Shown: positions 7,303 to 17,326, counted from the first letter of the stretch. The stretch: 22,986 bases of DNA from CAYSHJ01 sp964589725 (GCA_964589725.1 CAZPUJ010000689.1:1-22986); one strand, 5' to 3'. Translations and numbers: made by a program. The notes: generated by a model not told the origin, from the letters alone.

Positions 7303-8451
7303 TCAACTGGTCGCGATCGCCGTCTTTTTTTCCTCATCATCGTCGAACGGCTGAGCTTTCGGAAACCAGCGGCAGATCCATATGCCCAACTCGTACAATA
7401 CGATCAGCGGCAGCATCATCATGACCATGCTGTACGGCTCGGCGGGAGTGAGCACCATCGAGATGATCGTGATCACCAAGATCGCGATTCGGCGTTTCTC
7501 GGTGAAGTCCTTGACTCCGAAGATCGACAGCCGTTCGAGGAACAACATCACCAGCGGCAATTGGAAACTGATGCCAAACATCACCGGCAGCATGATCGCA
7601 AAGTCGATCCAGTCGGCCAGCCGAATCTGCGGCTGAAGTTTCAGCGACTCTGAGAACGCGAGCAAGAAGTCCAGCACGAACGGGAAGACGCAGTAGAAGC
7701 AGAACGCCGCGCCGCCCAAGAAGAGGAACGTGCTGAACGGCAAATAGACATGCACATACTTCCGCTCGTGCGGGTACAGCCCCGCCGCCACGAACAGCCA
7801 AAGCTGGTAGATCACCCAGGGGCTTGATAACACCAAGCCCGCGACGAACGAAACCTTCAGCCACGTCACGAAGCCTTCTTGCACCGTGAGCACAATCGGC
7901 CGGTGTTGCAGTTCGAATGCCTTTTGGAACTGCTCGAATTCAGGAGCCGAGACCTTCAGGCTGATCGACTTCTCAGCCGAGTCGGACTGGGCAGCGCCGT
8001 CCGAAATGTTCGTCGCGTTCCCTGGCTTCACGCTGGATGTGGTGGCGGCGGGTTTCTTTTCCAGCAGTGGAAATCGCTCGGGGTCCGCCTCGTGCAACGC
8101 GGTCAAAAGATCCGTCGGATGAAATTCAATCGTGATGGTCTTCGGATCAGGGACTTCAGACGTTTCGGTTTTTGGAGCGGATTTGAGATCGTCCGTCTTT
8201 CCGCCGAAGATGCGATTGATTGCGTGCGTAATTTCGTCAGCGATGTGCGTGCCGTCCGCGCGAGCCTTCAATGCGTCTTCAATCGGCTTCCGCACGACGG
8301 CCATGACGTAGTCGCCATAATACATCGTGATGCTGACGCCAATCGCCAAGCCGATAACCGCGCGCCACAGCCGCACACGCAGCTCTTCGAGATGTTCCCC
8401 GAAGGTCATCGTGGAGTCGTCGAACAAATCGTGTGAGTGTTTCTTGGGCAT
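7303..8451 (-). CDS. tatC: Twin-arginine translocase subunit TatC with an enlarged first periplasmic loop
   Basis: TatC is the membrane receptor of the Tat pathway, which exports folded proteins carrying twin-arginine signal peptides. The N-terminal FGEHLEELRVRLWRAV (17-32) is the conserved cytoplasmic signal-binding region. VLSSPWVIYQLWLFVAAGLY (207-226), followed by PHERKY, is the second signature and contains the conserved acidic residue E229. Further helices lie near 238-266, 280-306, 320-335 and 341-360. At 382 residues it is much longer than the roughly 250-260 residues usual for TatC. The excess lies between helix 1 (about 28-46) and helix 2 (about 195-222): a loop of about 145 charged and Ser/Thr-rich residues. 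GGAGA lies seven bases before ATG 8451. The gene heads the minus-strand series, divergent from the RTX gene. Confidence 0.95.
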   Translation of the reverse strand: MPKKHSHDLFDDSTMTFGEHLEELRVRLWRAVIGLAIGVSITMYYGDYVMAVVRKPIEDALKARADGTHIADEITHAINRIFGGKTDDLKSAPKTETSEVPDPKTITIEFHPTDLLTALHEADPERFPLLEKKPAATTSSVKPGNATNISDGAAQSDSAEKSISLKVSAPEFEQFQKAFELQHRPIVLTVQEGFVTWLKVSFVAGLVLSSPWVIYQLWLFVAAGLYPHERKYVHVYLPFSTFLFLGGAAFCFYCVFPFVLDFLLAFSESLKLQPQIRLADWIDFAIMLPVMFGISFQLPLVMLFLERLSIFGVKDFTEKRRIAILVITIISMVLTPAEPYSMVMMMLPLIVLYELGIWICRWFPKAQPFDDDEEKKTAIATS

Positions 8452-9057
8452 GAAAGACTCTCCGCGCGAAAGCCAAAACCAGGATCATCGGCTCACGCGC
8501 CAGCCGCTGTTCGTCCGCAACTCTGACGAGGCGTTCGGTCGCTCGGCAACATTGTGCTCAACGTGCCAGCTCGCGGTGAAAACCGAGGATGACTTGGACA
8601 ACGTCAGCGGCCAAGCCAGGCGGTCATAGAGGGTCCACTCGGTTCACCCGCTGGCAGGAGCAGGAAGGATGAGCGGCCAACGTGAAGGATTGTAATCGAG
8701 GAATCGGACGTTGCCACGGCACACGGGGGAGAAATCACGGCTGGCTAACTCTTGAAGCTGCCGAGTCTGGTCCGCAAGAGTCGATCAAAGGCGACGAAAA
8801 CGAACTACCTCTTTGTCGCTCCGATCAGTCGGCTGCAGCCGACAAACGGGGCGAGGAATAATGACGGCAGAACTGTTCGTCATTTCACACTTGAGCCAAA
8901 CCCAGCGGGCGGAGGAAAAACTGTCTCTCTAGGTACGGTCGTTGCGATCGGATCGACTGTACACAGAGATTCGGAAGGCAACGAGGCGTTGCTTGAAATC
9001 AACAGCCCCTGACACAGACTCGTCCTATTCGGTTGACCCGCAGGGACGAGGTGCAGA
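8452..9057. other. Divergent intergenic region between tatC and the RTX gene
   Basis: About 600 bp separate the oppositely oriented tatC and RTX genes, so promoters for both should lie here. I could not place them with confidence. The only clear structure is a perfect 16-base palindrome at 8828-8843. Short ORFs in this stretch show no family features and are not called. Confidence 0.5.
8828..8843. repeat. Perfect 16-bp palindrome GTCGGCTGCAGCCGAC
   Basis: The sequence is self-complementary without a loop and lies 215 bp upstream of the RTX start. It could be a dimeric regulator site or a fragment of a dispersed repeat. Nothing in the window decides between these. Confidence 0.5.
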
Positions 9058-12000
9058 ATGCGGCTGTATGATTGGCTCAATTCCTTTCGCCGGCGAGTCC
9101 GTTGGCATCGACATCGTCAGCGGAATCGGTTCGCGTGGACGCACCTGCTTGCCACTGAACTACTTGAAGCAAAGACGCTTCCGAGTTCCGTGACATTCAC
9201 AGGCGACGCTTCTTCACCAGGCGTGCTGCTGATCGACCTGAGCGACTCGAACACGACGTCGTCAGTGGCCGTCGGGTCGCGGGTGGTGACGTTGGCTTCG
9301 GGGACATCGGTCGAAGTCGTGCATGTTTCGATCAACGGATCAACCACAAAAATCCGTCAAGAGGAGACTCAAAGTGTCTTAGCGAATCTGCCGACTGAAC
9401 TGATCGGCCGCATTTTTGTGCGCGGCGACGGCAACACGAACGTGATCGATCTGACGGGCGTGACGAGCGGCTTCGGACTTCCGCAAGCGGTCGCGGATGG
9501 GGGACTATTGCCAGCGCCGCTGACCGACGAAGTAATCCGGAACCTCGCCGTCGCGTCCGGCTTTGGCGTATTCGTACAGTCGTTCGGGGGCAACGACTCC
9601 GTGTTCGGCAGTCCGTTCAATGACTTCGTCGACGCCGGCACAGAATCCGATTCGGTGGCCAGCGGTGAGGGGAACGATTTCATCCAGGTCGGTGACGGCG
9701 ATGACACGGTAAATGGCGGCGCGGGTGCCGATTCGATCAACGGCGGCGCCGGCGCGGACCTGCTGATCGGCAGCTTGGGTGCCGATCAGATTCATGGTGA
9801 TGCCGGGAACGATGTGATCGTTGGCGGGTACGGACTCGATCAGCTCGACGGTGGCGACGGTGACGACTTGCTGATCGGGGGTACGGTGAACTTTGCGAGC
9901 GGCCTGTATCCCGGCTTGCAGGATGTCCGCAATCGTTGGCTCGCCGCTGCGGTCAACAACGAAGCACGACGGCAGTCGATCGCTCCGCTGGCGACGACGG
10001 TTCTGGGTGTCGACGACAATCGCGACGGAGTGCTGGACCGCACTTCCAACGGGAAGCCGCTGCCCGTCGGTTCGTCATCGACATGGCTTGTCGTGTCGCA
10101 ATCGATCGCGGCTGCGTTCGATCCGGCCAACTACGGCGGTCAGCTTCCGTCCGGCACGAGCTTTCAAATCCGACTGGAAAACGAGACGTTGCGGATCGTC
10201 TCGCGCGTGGTCACGTCCGATCCACTCACTGACGTTCTCATCGTCCAACGTACCAGTGGCCAAGCGACGTCGCACGCTGTGAACGTACCGCTTGTCGCAC
10301 AAGCTCTGGCCAGCGAGTCGCCGCTGCGACCGGACGCGCTCTGGTCAAATCCGCCAACGTCGAGTATCGGCCAAACCGTGTTCGATGACTTCGTGGCCAA
10401 CACGCTGACGGGCGGTTCGGGCAGCGACTGGCTGTTCACGTCGGACGAACTGCTGGCCTACGGAGACACGCACGGCGATCCGAAATTGAATGCGGATGAT
10501 TTGCTCACGGACCTTGCGGCGGACGATGCACGCTGGCGCGCGGTGAATGCCGTGCCGGACACGCGGCGTCTGGCTGTTCCTGACGACGCTGCCGCGCCGT
10601 TGCAGTCGCCATCACAGGTCGCAGCGGCGCATGGCACGGTGACACGACTGGGCGGCGATCCGGGAACGGAAGTGCTCACGGCCAGCCAGATCGGCGGGAC
10701 TGGCGACGATCCACATGTGTGGGGTGGCGTGGTTCGCCCGGCGTACCCGACAAGTCCCACCTACAACGTCAGCAGCGATTTGATTCATCTCGGTAGCGTT
10801 CCCGCGATCAACGGTGGATCGAACGAACTGGGTCAATTACGCTGGGACTTCTTGCTCAACCGGCAACAGCTCGATGTCGCGGATGCGACCGTCACGCCGA
10901 TCACGGTGGACATTCCCAGCCGGAACTGGCGCTGGAGCCTGAACCCGGCCGAGCCGAATGTCGAGTACGGCTTCGTTTCAAGAGTCGGCCCGAACGGTCA
11001 ACTGTCAGGCGTGCGGAAGTATGGCTACCAGACAGCGAGCAGCACGAACAACGGCACCGGACTCGAACAGATTTATCAGCACGACTCGCAGACGTTGGTC
11101 TTCACATCGTTCGACCCGTGGCAAGTGGGCGGACTGATCTTCACGTCGAAGACGACGTTGTTCTTCAATCCGGAGACTGGGCACAACTACACGCTGCTGG
11201 CCGGCAACCCGCGTCTTCCGGGACCGGGATTAAACTTTGACCGGTCGGTGTTGAACGCATACGTCGTCGATCTCGATGTCGCGGCGTTGCCGAGCACGTC
11301 CGACAACTCCGGCCAGTGGGCCGATCCCGTTGTGGCGAGTTTTCCCTTGACCGCTCCGGCCGGCACATCGGGATTTCCCTATGGCAGCCAGCCGTCGAAC
11401 ATTGACAACTTCTTTGTCGCGCCCGACGGCCAGCACATCATGGTCACGTACGTGCAAGATCCCGCCGCCGGCGACGGGTTTGCGTGGCGTCTGCTGGACG
11501 TTGATCTCGCGGGCGGACAGATTGCTCCGCATGTCATGCCTGTCACGCCGAAGCCGACCGAAGACGTTCCCGAACTGCGCAACGATGACGCCCGGCGGAA
11601 TGGCTTCTTTCCGTTCTACTGGCATCATGCGGGCTTCGCCGCGGGAGCGAGTGGCAAGTCGTATGTTGTCGGCCAGCCGGGCAAGTGGAGCAAAGACAGT
11701 CTCGTCAGCCCGAATATCCAGTATCTCGCCGGAGGCAACACGATCGGGCAGGTGCTGCGTTTCGATCCGAGTACGGACATCTATGCCGCGCTGACGAACC
11801 CAGCGTTCGAAAACATCACCGCATCGCGCCAAACCCTCAGCCACATCACGGCGACGAACACACAGAATCCGGGGTATGTGTTCGCGTCGTACTACAGCGG
11901 ATCGGATCCGTTCACCCCATCGTCTGCTGCGTACAAAGGCGCGATCGTCGCCATCAACATCGAGCAGCCCACGGGGCCGGACGGAGCCGTCGTGCTCGCC

Positions 12001-15000
12001 CAGCACCGTACCAGCGGCGGCGATTATTACCTCGCACAACCGATGTTGAACGCTGCGTCCGATGGAACGCATGTTCTGTTTCAAAGCACCTGGGGCGAGT
12101 ATCAGCAAACGGTGTCGACGTATGAAATCAACCTGGGCCATCGCGTGGAGATTCTCGCGAGCGGGCCGGCCGTGCTGCGACGGACCGGCACTTCGTCCGT
12201 CGCGCTTTTCGCGAGCACGGACGCGACCACGCCGATCGACGGCACCGCGCGCACGATTTCAGCATTCGACACGTTGGTCGTCGGCGCTCAGCCGGGGCAG
12301 CCGCTGCAGCTCAGCGTCGACTTCTCCGCGGGATCGCCGGTACCGACGGGTGGAGTTCTGGAGATCGAAGGTTCGTCGACAGCGGCCGATCAATGGCAGT
12401 TGAAAAACGCGGGGGGAGCCGGGCCGTGGAACTGGTTCGTCACGGGAGACGGCTCCGGTCAACTTCGTGGGACGTCAACAGGGCTGATTCGATTTTACGG
12501 CGTCGAATCGTTGACAGGCAGTGAAGGTGTTGACGAATTCCACATTGGGCCGGCCGCTCGGTGGTCCATGTTGAGCGGCGGGGCTGGCAACGACTTGCTC
12601 AATTTCGCGAGTGTCACCAACGACGTTTCGGCTTCGCTGTTTGACGGCGCGGCATCGTTCGCGTCCCTGGAAGCTTCTGGTGTGGCGACGTCGTTCGCGG
12701 GACAGATCAGCCAGTTTGAGAAACTCACAGGCGGTATGGGCAACGATTTCTTACGTGGCGACGACGGCGCCAATTCCGTGCAAGGCGGCAGCGGAAACGA
12801 CACGTTGGAGGGCGCGGGCGGAAACGACACGTTACAAGGTGGTGATGGCCATGATTCGCTGAATGGCCAAGCCGGGAATGATCTCATCACAGGCGCCGCC
12901 GGCCACGATGTTTTGCGGGGCGGCGCGGGAGCCGATTCACTGGACGGCGGCAACGGCGATGACGCGATCTTTGGACAAGCCGGTGAGGACACCCTCGCGG
13001 GAGGACTCGGCAATGACACGTTGGACGGTGGATTCGATGGCGACCTGTTGATCGAGTCAAGCGATGTCGACATGACGCTGACCAGTTCGGCGATGACCGG
13101 GGGACTGGGCACGGACACACTTCAGGACATCGAACTCGCGCGGCTGACGGGCGGCGGGAGCAACAATGAATTGAACGCGAACGGATTTGCGGGTTCGGTC
13201 ACACTGATCGGCGGAGACGGTCACGACACGCTGTGGGACGCCGCCGGCGACGACAGCCTCGTTGGCGGTGCGGCTGATGATGTCTACAAGTTGTGTGCGA
13301 ATGGTTCCGACGTCGTGACCGAAGCTGTGAATGCGGGCAACGATGCACTTGACTATTCGCCCGTCAACGACGGCGGCATCAGCATCGACCTGACTCGGAC
13401 GGCACCGCAAGATGTCCGCGCGAATCATCGGTTGACGCTGAATTCCAACATGGAGCAGTTCCGTGGCACGCGCTTCGCCGACACGGTGACGCTGACGGTC
13501 GCGGCCGCGCTGATGCGACGGCTCGACGGCGGAAACAGTCATGATCCAGCAACGCTGGACTCGCTGCGATTACTGACAGGCACGAACACGTGGCAACTGA
13601 CCGACCCAATATCGGGCAGAGTGCACAACGGAACTTTGGTCGCGCCCATTGAGTTCATTGGCTTTGAGTCGTTTCTCGGCGGCGACGGAGCCGACACATT
13701 TGTGCTGTCAGCCGGAGTCGCGCTGGTCGGAGTGTTGGATGGCGGTGCGGCAACAGATGTCATCGACTTCTCGCAAGCAACGACCGGGCGCAACGTCAGG
13801 TTGACCAACAGCGGCCCGAACGGATTTTCGGGAACTGACGTTTCTCTGCCGAACGGTTTCCGCAACATCGACTCATTGATCGGCGGCAACCAAGTCGACA
13901 CGCTGACGAGCTACGCGACCTCGGCGACGTGGAACGTCTCAGCAGGGCAATACACCGACGTGGCTGGCGGTCGCTCGCTGACGTGGAGTTCGTTCGAAGC
14001 GCTGACCGGCGGCACGGGACGCGACGTGTTCACGAACGTGCGGCCGACGATCTCGATGACGCTCAATGGTGGTGCCGGCGACGACGACATCGACGCCTCG
14101 ACGGCGACCACAGTGATCACGCTGTTGGGCGGAGACGGCGACGATTGTCTGCGTGGCGGCGGCGGAGCGGACAATCTCAGCGGCGACGATGGCGACGACA
14201 CGTTGGTCGGCGGCGCGGGGAATGACTCGCTCTTCGGCGGCGCGGGCGACGACATACTCAACGATCTCGCCGGTACGAATACGTTCGACGGAGGCGCGGA
14301 AAACGACTCCGTCTGTTACGTCGGAACTTGGTCGCTGTCGAGCACCAGTCTGCTTGCTTCCTGCGTCGGTATCGAGACCGTGTTCGGTGCCGGATCGGCC
14401 GACGTGTTGTCTGGCTCCACTGGCGGCAAGGTCTATACGGTGTCGGCGACGGGAGTGACCGTTGTTGGAGGCTCTGCACTGACGTTTGCCGGATTCGAAA
14501 CGCTGGTCGGCGGCACGGGGGACGACAAATTCCAGTTGTTCCCGGGCGCGAGCCTCGGCCGGATCGACGGCGGCGGCGGACTGCGAGATCTGCTCGACTA
14601 CTCGGCCTACAGCACATCAGTCATTGCGAATTTAGGGACATACATGGCGACGGGAGTCGGCAGCGTGATCAATATCGACGGAGTTCGCGGCGGCAGCGGC
14701 GACGACTTGCTCGTCGGCAGCAGCTACGGCGACATCCTCGAAGGCGGTGCCGGTAGCGACACACTCGACGGCCAAGCCGGTGACGACACACTGATCGGCG
14801 GTTGGGGAAAAGATTCGTTGATCGGCGGAATCGGGACGAGCGATGTCGTGGTGGTCGCTCGCGATACCGACATCGCGCTGACCGGCACGACGCTCTCGTT
14901 CGGTGGTGTTGTCGAAGACACACTAGCCGGCATCGAGAAGGCTCAACTTTCCGGCGGCGGATCGGCCAACACGATCAACGCGAGTCAGTTCACCGGCACC

Positions 15001-16818
15001 GTCACGTTGATCGGCGGCGATGGCAATGACACACTGACCGCGAACGCCGGCAACGACAGTCTCGACGGAGGCACCGGCGACGACAGTCTAATTGGCGGTA
15101 CGGGAGCCGACACGCTGCTCGGTGGCAGCGGCAGCGATCTGCTCGATGACTCGCCAATCGGTAACACGATCGGCGGCGGCGCGGATACAGATGTGTTTCG
15201 CATCGTGGGTACTTGGCAACTGGCACTCAGCCTTCCCGTCAACATCACGGGCATCGAGACCGTTATCGGAGGGGGCGCGGCAGATTTGCTGGCCGGCACC
15301 GTCGGGAACGATGTCTTCCAACTTGGCTCGCCGGGAGTCGTCACCGCCAATGGGCTGATGTTTCAAGGTTTCGAAGTCATCTCTGGCGGCAGCGGCAGCG
15401 ACCGACTGCAAGGCACCGACACGGCCGCCGAACAGTTCGTCGTCTCGACGACGGGTGTCACCGTGAGCAATTGGGGCAATACGAACTTCACCGTTTTCGA
15501 GTTGCTGGCCGGTGGTGGCGGGGGGTGGGTCGACACTGTCACCGGTGGAGCAGGCAATGACACGTTCACGGCGACTCCCAGCACGCTGATCGGCGGCGGT
15601 CTCACGCTGTTTGGTTTTGAAATGGTCTCCGGCGGCAGCGGCGGCGACAAGCTGCAAGGTTGGAACAACGGAGCCGACGTGTTCTCGCTGACAGCCGCGG
15701 GAATCACGATCTCTAGCACCAGCGGCGTGATATTTGACGGTTTTGAAACACTCTCCGGCAGCGGCGGCAACGACACGTTTCAAGTCTTCGACGAAGCCGT
15801 CTTCAGCGGCACGCTCGATGGCGGCGCGGGAGCGGATGTCCTGGACTTCTCGGCTTCGACCATCAATCGCACGGTGACGCTGACGGCCAGTTCGACACTC
15901 GGATTTAGCGGACGTGAGCAAGCGCTGACCGGAGCCTTCGGGGCGATCGAGAGGGTGACAGGTGGAACCGGCAGCGACACTCTCATGGGACTCGGTGTCA
16001 CCGCGATTTGGGACGTCGGCAACAAGCAATACAAAGACACGTCGACGACCGTGATCAAGTTGTTCAACTGGGACTCGTTTGAGAATCTCGTGGGCGGACT
16101 GGGGCGAGACACGTTCATTAACGTCACCGGCGTGTCGTCGATGACGCTCAATGGCGGAGCGGGCAATGATTCATTGGAAGCGTCGTTGTCAATTCTGTCG
16201 GTCACGCTGCTGGGTGGCGACGGCAATGACACGCTGTCCGGTAGTCGCGCCGATGATTCGCTCGACGGCGGTGAAGGTCACGATCGCCTGATCGGCAACT
16301 TGGGGAACGATCGCCTAAATGGTTCTGGTGGAGCCGACAGCCTCGATGGCGGCGCCGGCGACGACACGCTCTTCGGCGGAGCGGGTAACGACACGTTGAT
16401 GGGCAACATCGGCAATGATCTGTTGAGTGGCGACGGGGGGCTTGACCTGATCGACGGCAATGATGGCGATGACACGTTGTTCGGGGGCGGCGGCAACGAC
16501 ACGCTCCGCGGTGGCGCGGGACACGACCGGCTCGCGGGAGGACTAGGTCAAGACAGTCTGCTGGGACAGGACGGCAACGACACGTTGGTGGGCGGTTCGG
16601 GTGTCGACACGCTGGGCGGCGGATTCGGCAATGATGTCCTCGCACCACGCACGGGCAACGGCGCACCGGACGGAGACTCGATCGTCGCGGAAGCCGGCTC
16701 GGACGACTTGTTGATCCTCACGAGCTATGCCCTGGATTCCGAATACGACTTCCTGACGCAACATCTCGCGCCGTTCGTGTGGCTCGGTGGCGACTTCGAG
16801 ACTGCTCCGCCCACGTAG
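9058..16818 (+). CDS. Giant RTX-type (hemolysin-type calcium-binding repeat) extracellular protein
   Basis: This 2586-residue protein has an Arg/His-rich N-terminus followed by LLATELLEAKTLPSSV (residues 30-45). That resembles the planctomycete extracellular N-terminal motif (LExLExRxLLS; Pfam Planc_extracel). Nonapeptide GGxGxDxLx repeats, which bind calcium as a parallel beta-roll, form blocks at about 182-280, 1175-1326, 1384-1412, 1668-1755, 1876-1925, 1985-2046 and 2365-2528. Between the first two blocks lies a long region with features of a beta-propeller (for example FFVAPDGQHIMVTYVQ), an EF-hand-like DDNRDGVLD near 319 and a dockerin-like GDTHGDPKLNADDL near 469. Linker modules of the form GFExLxGGxGxDxF recur between repeat blocks. 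No C-terminal sorting motif is obvious. A role in surface structure or adhesion is inferred. GAGG lies six bases before ATG 9058. Confidence 0.92.
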   Translation: MRLYDWLNSFRRRVRWHRHRQRNRFAWTHLLATELLEAKTLPSSVTFTGDASSPGVLLIDLSDSNTTSSVAVGSRVVTLASGTSVEVVHVSINGSTTKIRQEETQSVLANLPTELIGRIFVRGDGNTNVIDLTGVTSGFGLPQAVADGGLLPAPLTDEVIRNLAVASGFGVFVQSFGGNDSVFGSPFNDFVDAGTESDSVASGEGNDFIQVGDGDDTVNGGAGADSINGGAGADLLIGSLGADQIHGDAGNDVIVGGYGLDQLDGGDGDDLLIGGTVNFASGLYPGLQDVRNRWLAAAVNNEARRQSIAPLATTVLGVDDNRDGVLDRTSNGKPLPVGSSSTWLVVSQSIAAAFDPANYGGQLPSGTSFQIRLENETLRIVSRVVTSDPLTDVLIVQRTSGQATSHAVNVPLVAQALASESPLRPDALWSNPPTSSIGQTVFDDFVANTLTGGSGSDWLFTSDELLAYGDTHGDPKLNADDLLTDLAADDARWRAVNAVPDTRRLAVPDDAAAPLQSPSQVAAAHGTVTRLGGDPGTEVLTASQIGGTGDDPHVWGGVVRPAYPTSPTYNVSSDLIHLGSVPAINGGSNELGQLRWDFLLNRQQLDVADATVTPITVDIPSRNWRWSLNPAEPNVEYGFVSRVGPNGQLSGVRKYGYQTASSTNNGTGLEQIYQHDSQTLVFTSFDPWQVGGLIFTSKTTLFFNPETGHNYTLLAGNPRLPGPGLNFDRSVLNAYVVDLDVAALPSTSDNSGQWADPVVASFPLTAPAGTSGFPYGSQPSNIDNFFVAPDGQHIMVTYVQDPAAGDGFAWRLLDVDLAGGQIAPHVMPVTPKPTEDVPELRNDDARRNGFFPFYWHHAGFAAGASGKSYVVGQPGKWSKDSLVSPNIQYLAGGNTIGQVLRFDPSTDIYAALTNPAFENITASRQTLSHITATNTQNPGYVFASYYSGSDPFTPSSAAYKGAIVAINIEQPTGPDGAVVLAQHRTSGGDYYLAQPMLNAASDGTHVLFQSTWGEYQQTVSTYEINLGHRVEILASGPAVLRRTGTSSVALFASTDATTPIDGTARTISAFDTLVVGAQPGQPLQLSVDFSAGSPVPTGGVLEIEGSSTAADQWQLKNAGGAGPWNWFVTGDGSGQLRGTSTGLIRFYGVESLTGSEGVDEFHIGPAARWSMLSGGAGNDLLNFASVTNDVSASLFDGAASFASLEASGVATSFAGQISQFEKLTGGMGNDFLRGDDGANSVQGGSGNDTLEGAGGNDTLQGGDGHDSLNGQAGNDLITGAAGHDVLRGGAGADSLDGGNGDDAIFGQAGEDTLAGGLGNDTLDGGFDGDLLIESSDVDMTLTSSAMTGGLGTDTLQDIELARLTGGGSNNELNANGFAGSVTLIGGDGHDTLWDAAGDDSLVGGAADDVYKLCANGSDVVTEAVNAGNDALDYSPVNDGGISIDLTRTAPQDVRANHRLTLNSNMEQFRGTRFADTVTLTVAAALMRRLDGGNSHDPATLDSLRLLTGTNTWQLTDPISGRVHNGTLVAPIEFIGFESFLGGDGADTFVLSAGVALVGVLDGGAATDVIDFSQATTGRNVRLTNSGPNGFSGTDVSLPNGFRNIDSLIGGNQVDTLTSYATSATWNVSAGQYTDVAGGRSLTWSSFEALTGGTGRDVFTNVRPTISMTLNGGAGDDDIDASTATTVITLLGGDGDDCLRGGGGADNLSGDDGDDTLVGGAGNDSLFGGAGDDILNDLAGTNTFDGGAENDSVCYVGTWSLSSTSLLASCVGIETVFGAGSADVLSGSTGGKVYTVSATGVTVVGGSALTFAGFETLVGGTGDDKFQLFPGASLGRIDGGGGLRDLLDYSAYSTSVIANLGTYMATGVGSVINIDGVRGGSGDDLLVGSSYGDILEGGAGSDTLDGQAGDDTLIGGWGKDSLIGGIGTSDVVVVARDTDIALTGTTLSFGGVVEDTLAGIEKAQLSGGGSANTINASQFTGTVTLIGGDGNDTLTANAGNDSLDGGTGDDSLIGGTGADTLLGGSGSDLLDDSPIGNTIGGGADTDVFRIVGTWQLALSLPVNITGIETVIGGGAADLLAGTVGNDVFQLGSPGVVTANGLMFQGFEVISGGSGSDRLQGTDTAAEQFVVSTTGVTVSNWGNTNFTVFELLAGGGGGWVDTVTGGAGNDTFTATPSTLIGGGLTLFGFEMVSGGSGGDKLQGWNNGADVFSLTAAGITISSTSGVIFDGFETLSGSGGNDTFQVFDEAVFSGTLDGGAGADVLDFSASTINRTVTLTASSTLGFSGREQALTGAFGAIERVTGGTGSDTLMGLGVTAIWDVGNKQYKDTSTTVIKLFNWDSFENLVGGLGRDTFINVTGVSSMTLNGGAGNDSLEASLSILSVTLLGGDGNDTLSGSRADDSLDGGEGHDRLIGNLGNDRLNGSGGADSLDGGAGDDTLFGGAGNDTLMGNIGNDLLSGDGGLDLIDGNDGDDTLFGGGGNDTLRGGAGHDRLAGGLGQDSLLGQDGNDTLVGGSGVDTLGGGFGNDVLAPRTGNGAPDGDSIVAEAGSDDLLILTSYALDSEYDFLTQHLAPFVWLGGDFETAPPT
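13651..14151 (+). repeat. Internal duplication in RTX gene, copy 1
   Basis: Residues 1532-1698 align along their whole length with residues 2225-2393. Both begin with an xFxGFExxxG module and pass through a VLDGGAATDVIDFS-like stretch, an NGFSG segment and a WNVSAGQYTD-like segment. Both end with SMTLNGGAGDD and LLGGDG. The similarity is at protein level, and the DNA has diverged. Confidence 0.75.
15730..16236 (+). repeat. Internal duplication in RTX gene, copy 2
   Basis: Residues 2225-2393 are the second copy of the module at residues 1532-1698, with matching segments in the same order (TLDGGAGADVLDFSAS, LGFSG, IWDVGNKQYKD, SMTLNGGAGND, LLGGDGNDTL). Confidence 0.75.
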
Positions 16819-16839
16819 CCGAACTCATTCAGTATCGGA

Positions 16840-17326
16840 CTACAGGTCCAGCGAGAACCGCATCACGAAGGCATGTGCCGTTCCGTCATTTTGTGGTGCG
16901 GAAACGTTGCGGTCGGCGTAGACGTAGTTCCACTGCACTCGGAAGTTCGGATTGAGATACCAATTCACTCCCAGCGTGACGTCGGAGAGTCGGCCTCCGC
17001 GAATGCCGGCATCGTTCAAATTGACTTGTGAGTATCGAGCCGCCGGTGTCGATACCGTCGCTAGCCGGGTCGATACGATGGAAACATGCGGCCCACGTCG
17101 CGTTGTTGTCCCAGTACTGATTGAACGCCAGCAAGCCGGGACCGTATTCGTGAATGACGGCGTCGAAGATCGTCGCGCGTTCGGCAAACGTGAAAACGCG
17201 ATTGCTGGTGATCGACTCTAACCCTTGCGCCAGCTTGACGTGGCTGGCTCGTACGTTGCCGATCACGGGAACTTGCTTCAGCCCGAGGGCCGGTGGATAC
17301 TTGCACTTCGACAAAAGCTGCCGGTC
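16840..17326 (-). pseudogene. Decayed phosphate-selective porin O/P (Porin_O_P) remnant
   Basis: Two porin-like pieces lie in different reading frames. The upstream piece (about 17326-17060) reads QVPVIGNVRASHVKLAQGLE, then SNRVFTFAERATIFDAV and NNATWAACFHRIDPASD. This matches the mid-N-terminal part of planctomycete Porin_O_P proteins. The downstream piece (about 17080-16840) reads ARYSQVNLNDAGIRGGRLSD, then VTLGVNWYLNPNFRVQWNYV and ends AHAFVMRFSLDL, the typical last beta-strands with a terminal hydrophobic residue. Such porins are usually about 400-500 residues. Here the N-terminus is missing behind an in-frame stop at 17327-17329, the centre is deleted and the two remaining parts are frameshifted. 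Intact members form outer-membrane channels. This copy cannot. It is a relic between two plus-strand genes. Confidence 0.8.

Noticed and set aside
8752..9012. Plus-strand 86-residue ORF upstream of the RTX gene
   Set aside because: There is no ribosome site, no family resemblance, and it spans the 16-bp palindrome. It was not supported as a gene.
11230..12141. Minus-strand ORF of 303 residues within the RTX gene
   Set aside because: It is a shadow of the long plus-strand RTX frame with no motif of its own. Other antisense ORFs in 12495-16764 are Pro/Ser- or Arg-rich mirror images of glycine/aspartate repeats.
9600..16640. Possible tandem DNA repeat array or CRISPR-like signal
   Set aside because: The periodicity is 27 bp and follows the nonapeptide protein repeat. 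Units vary at the DNA level and there are no spacers.
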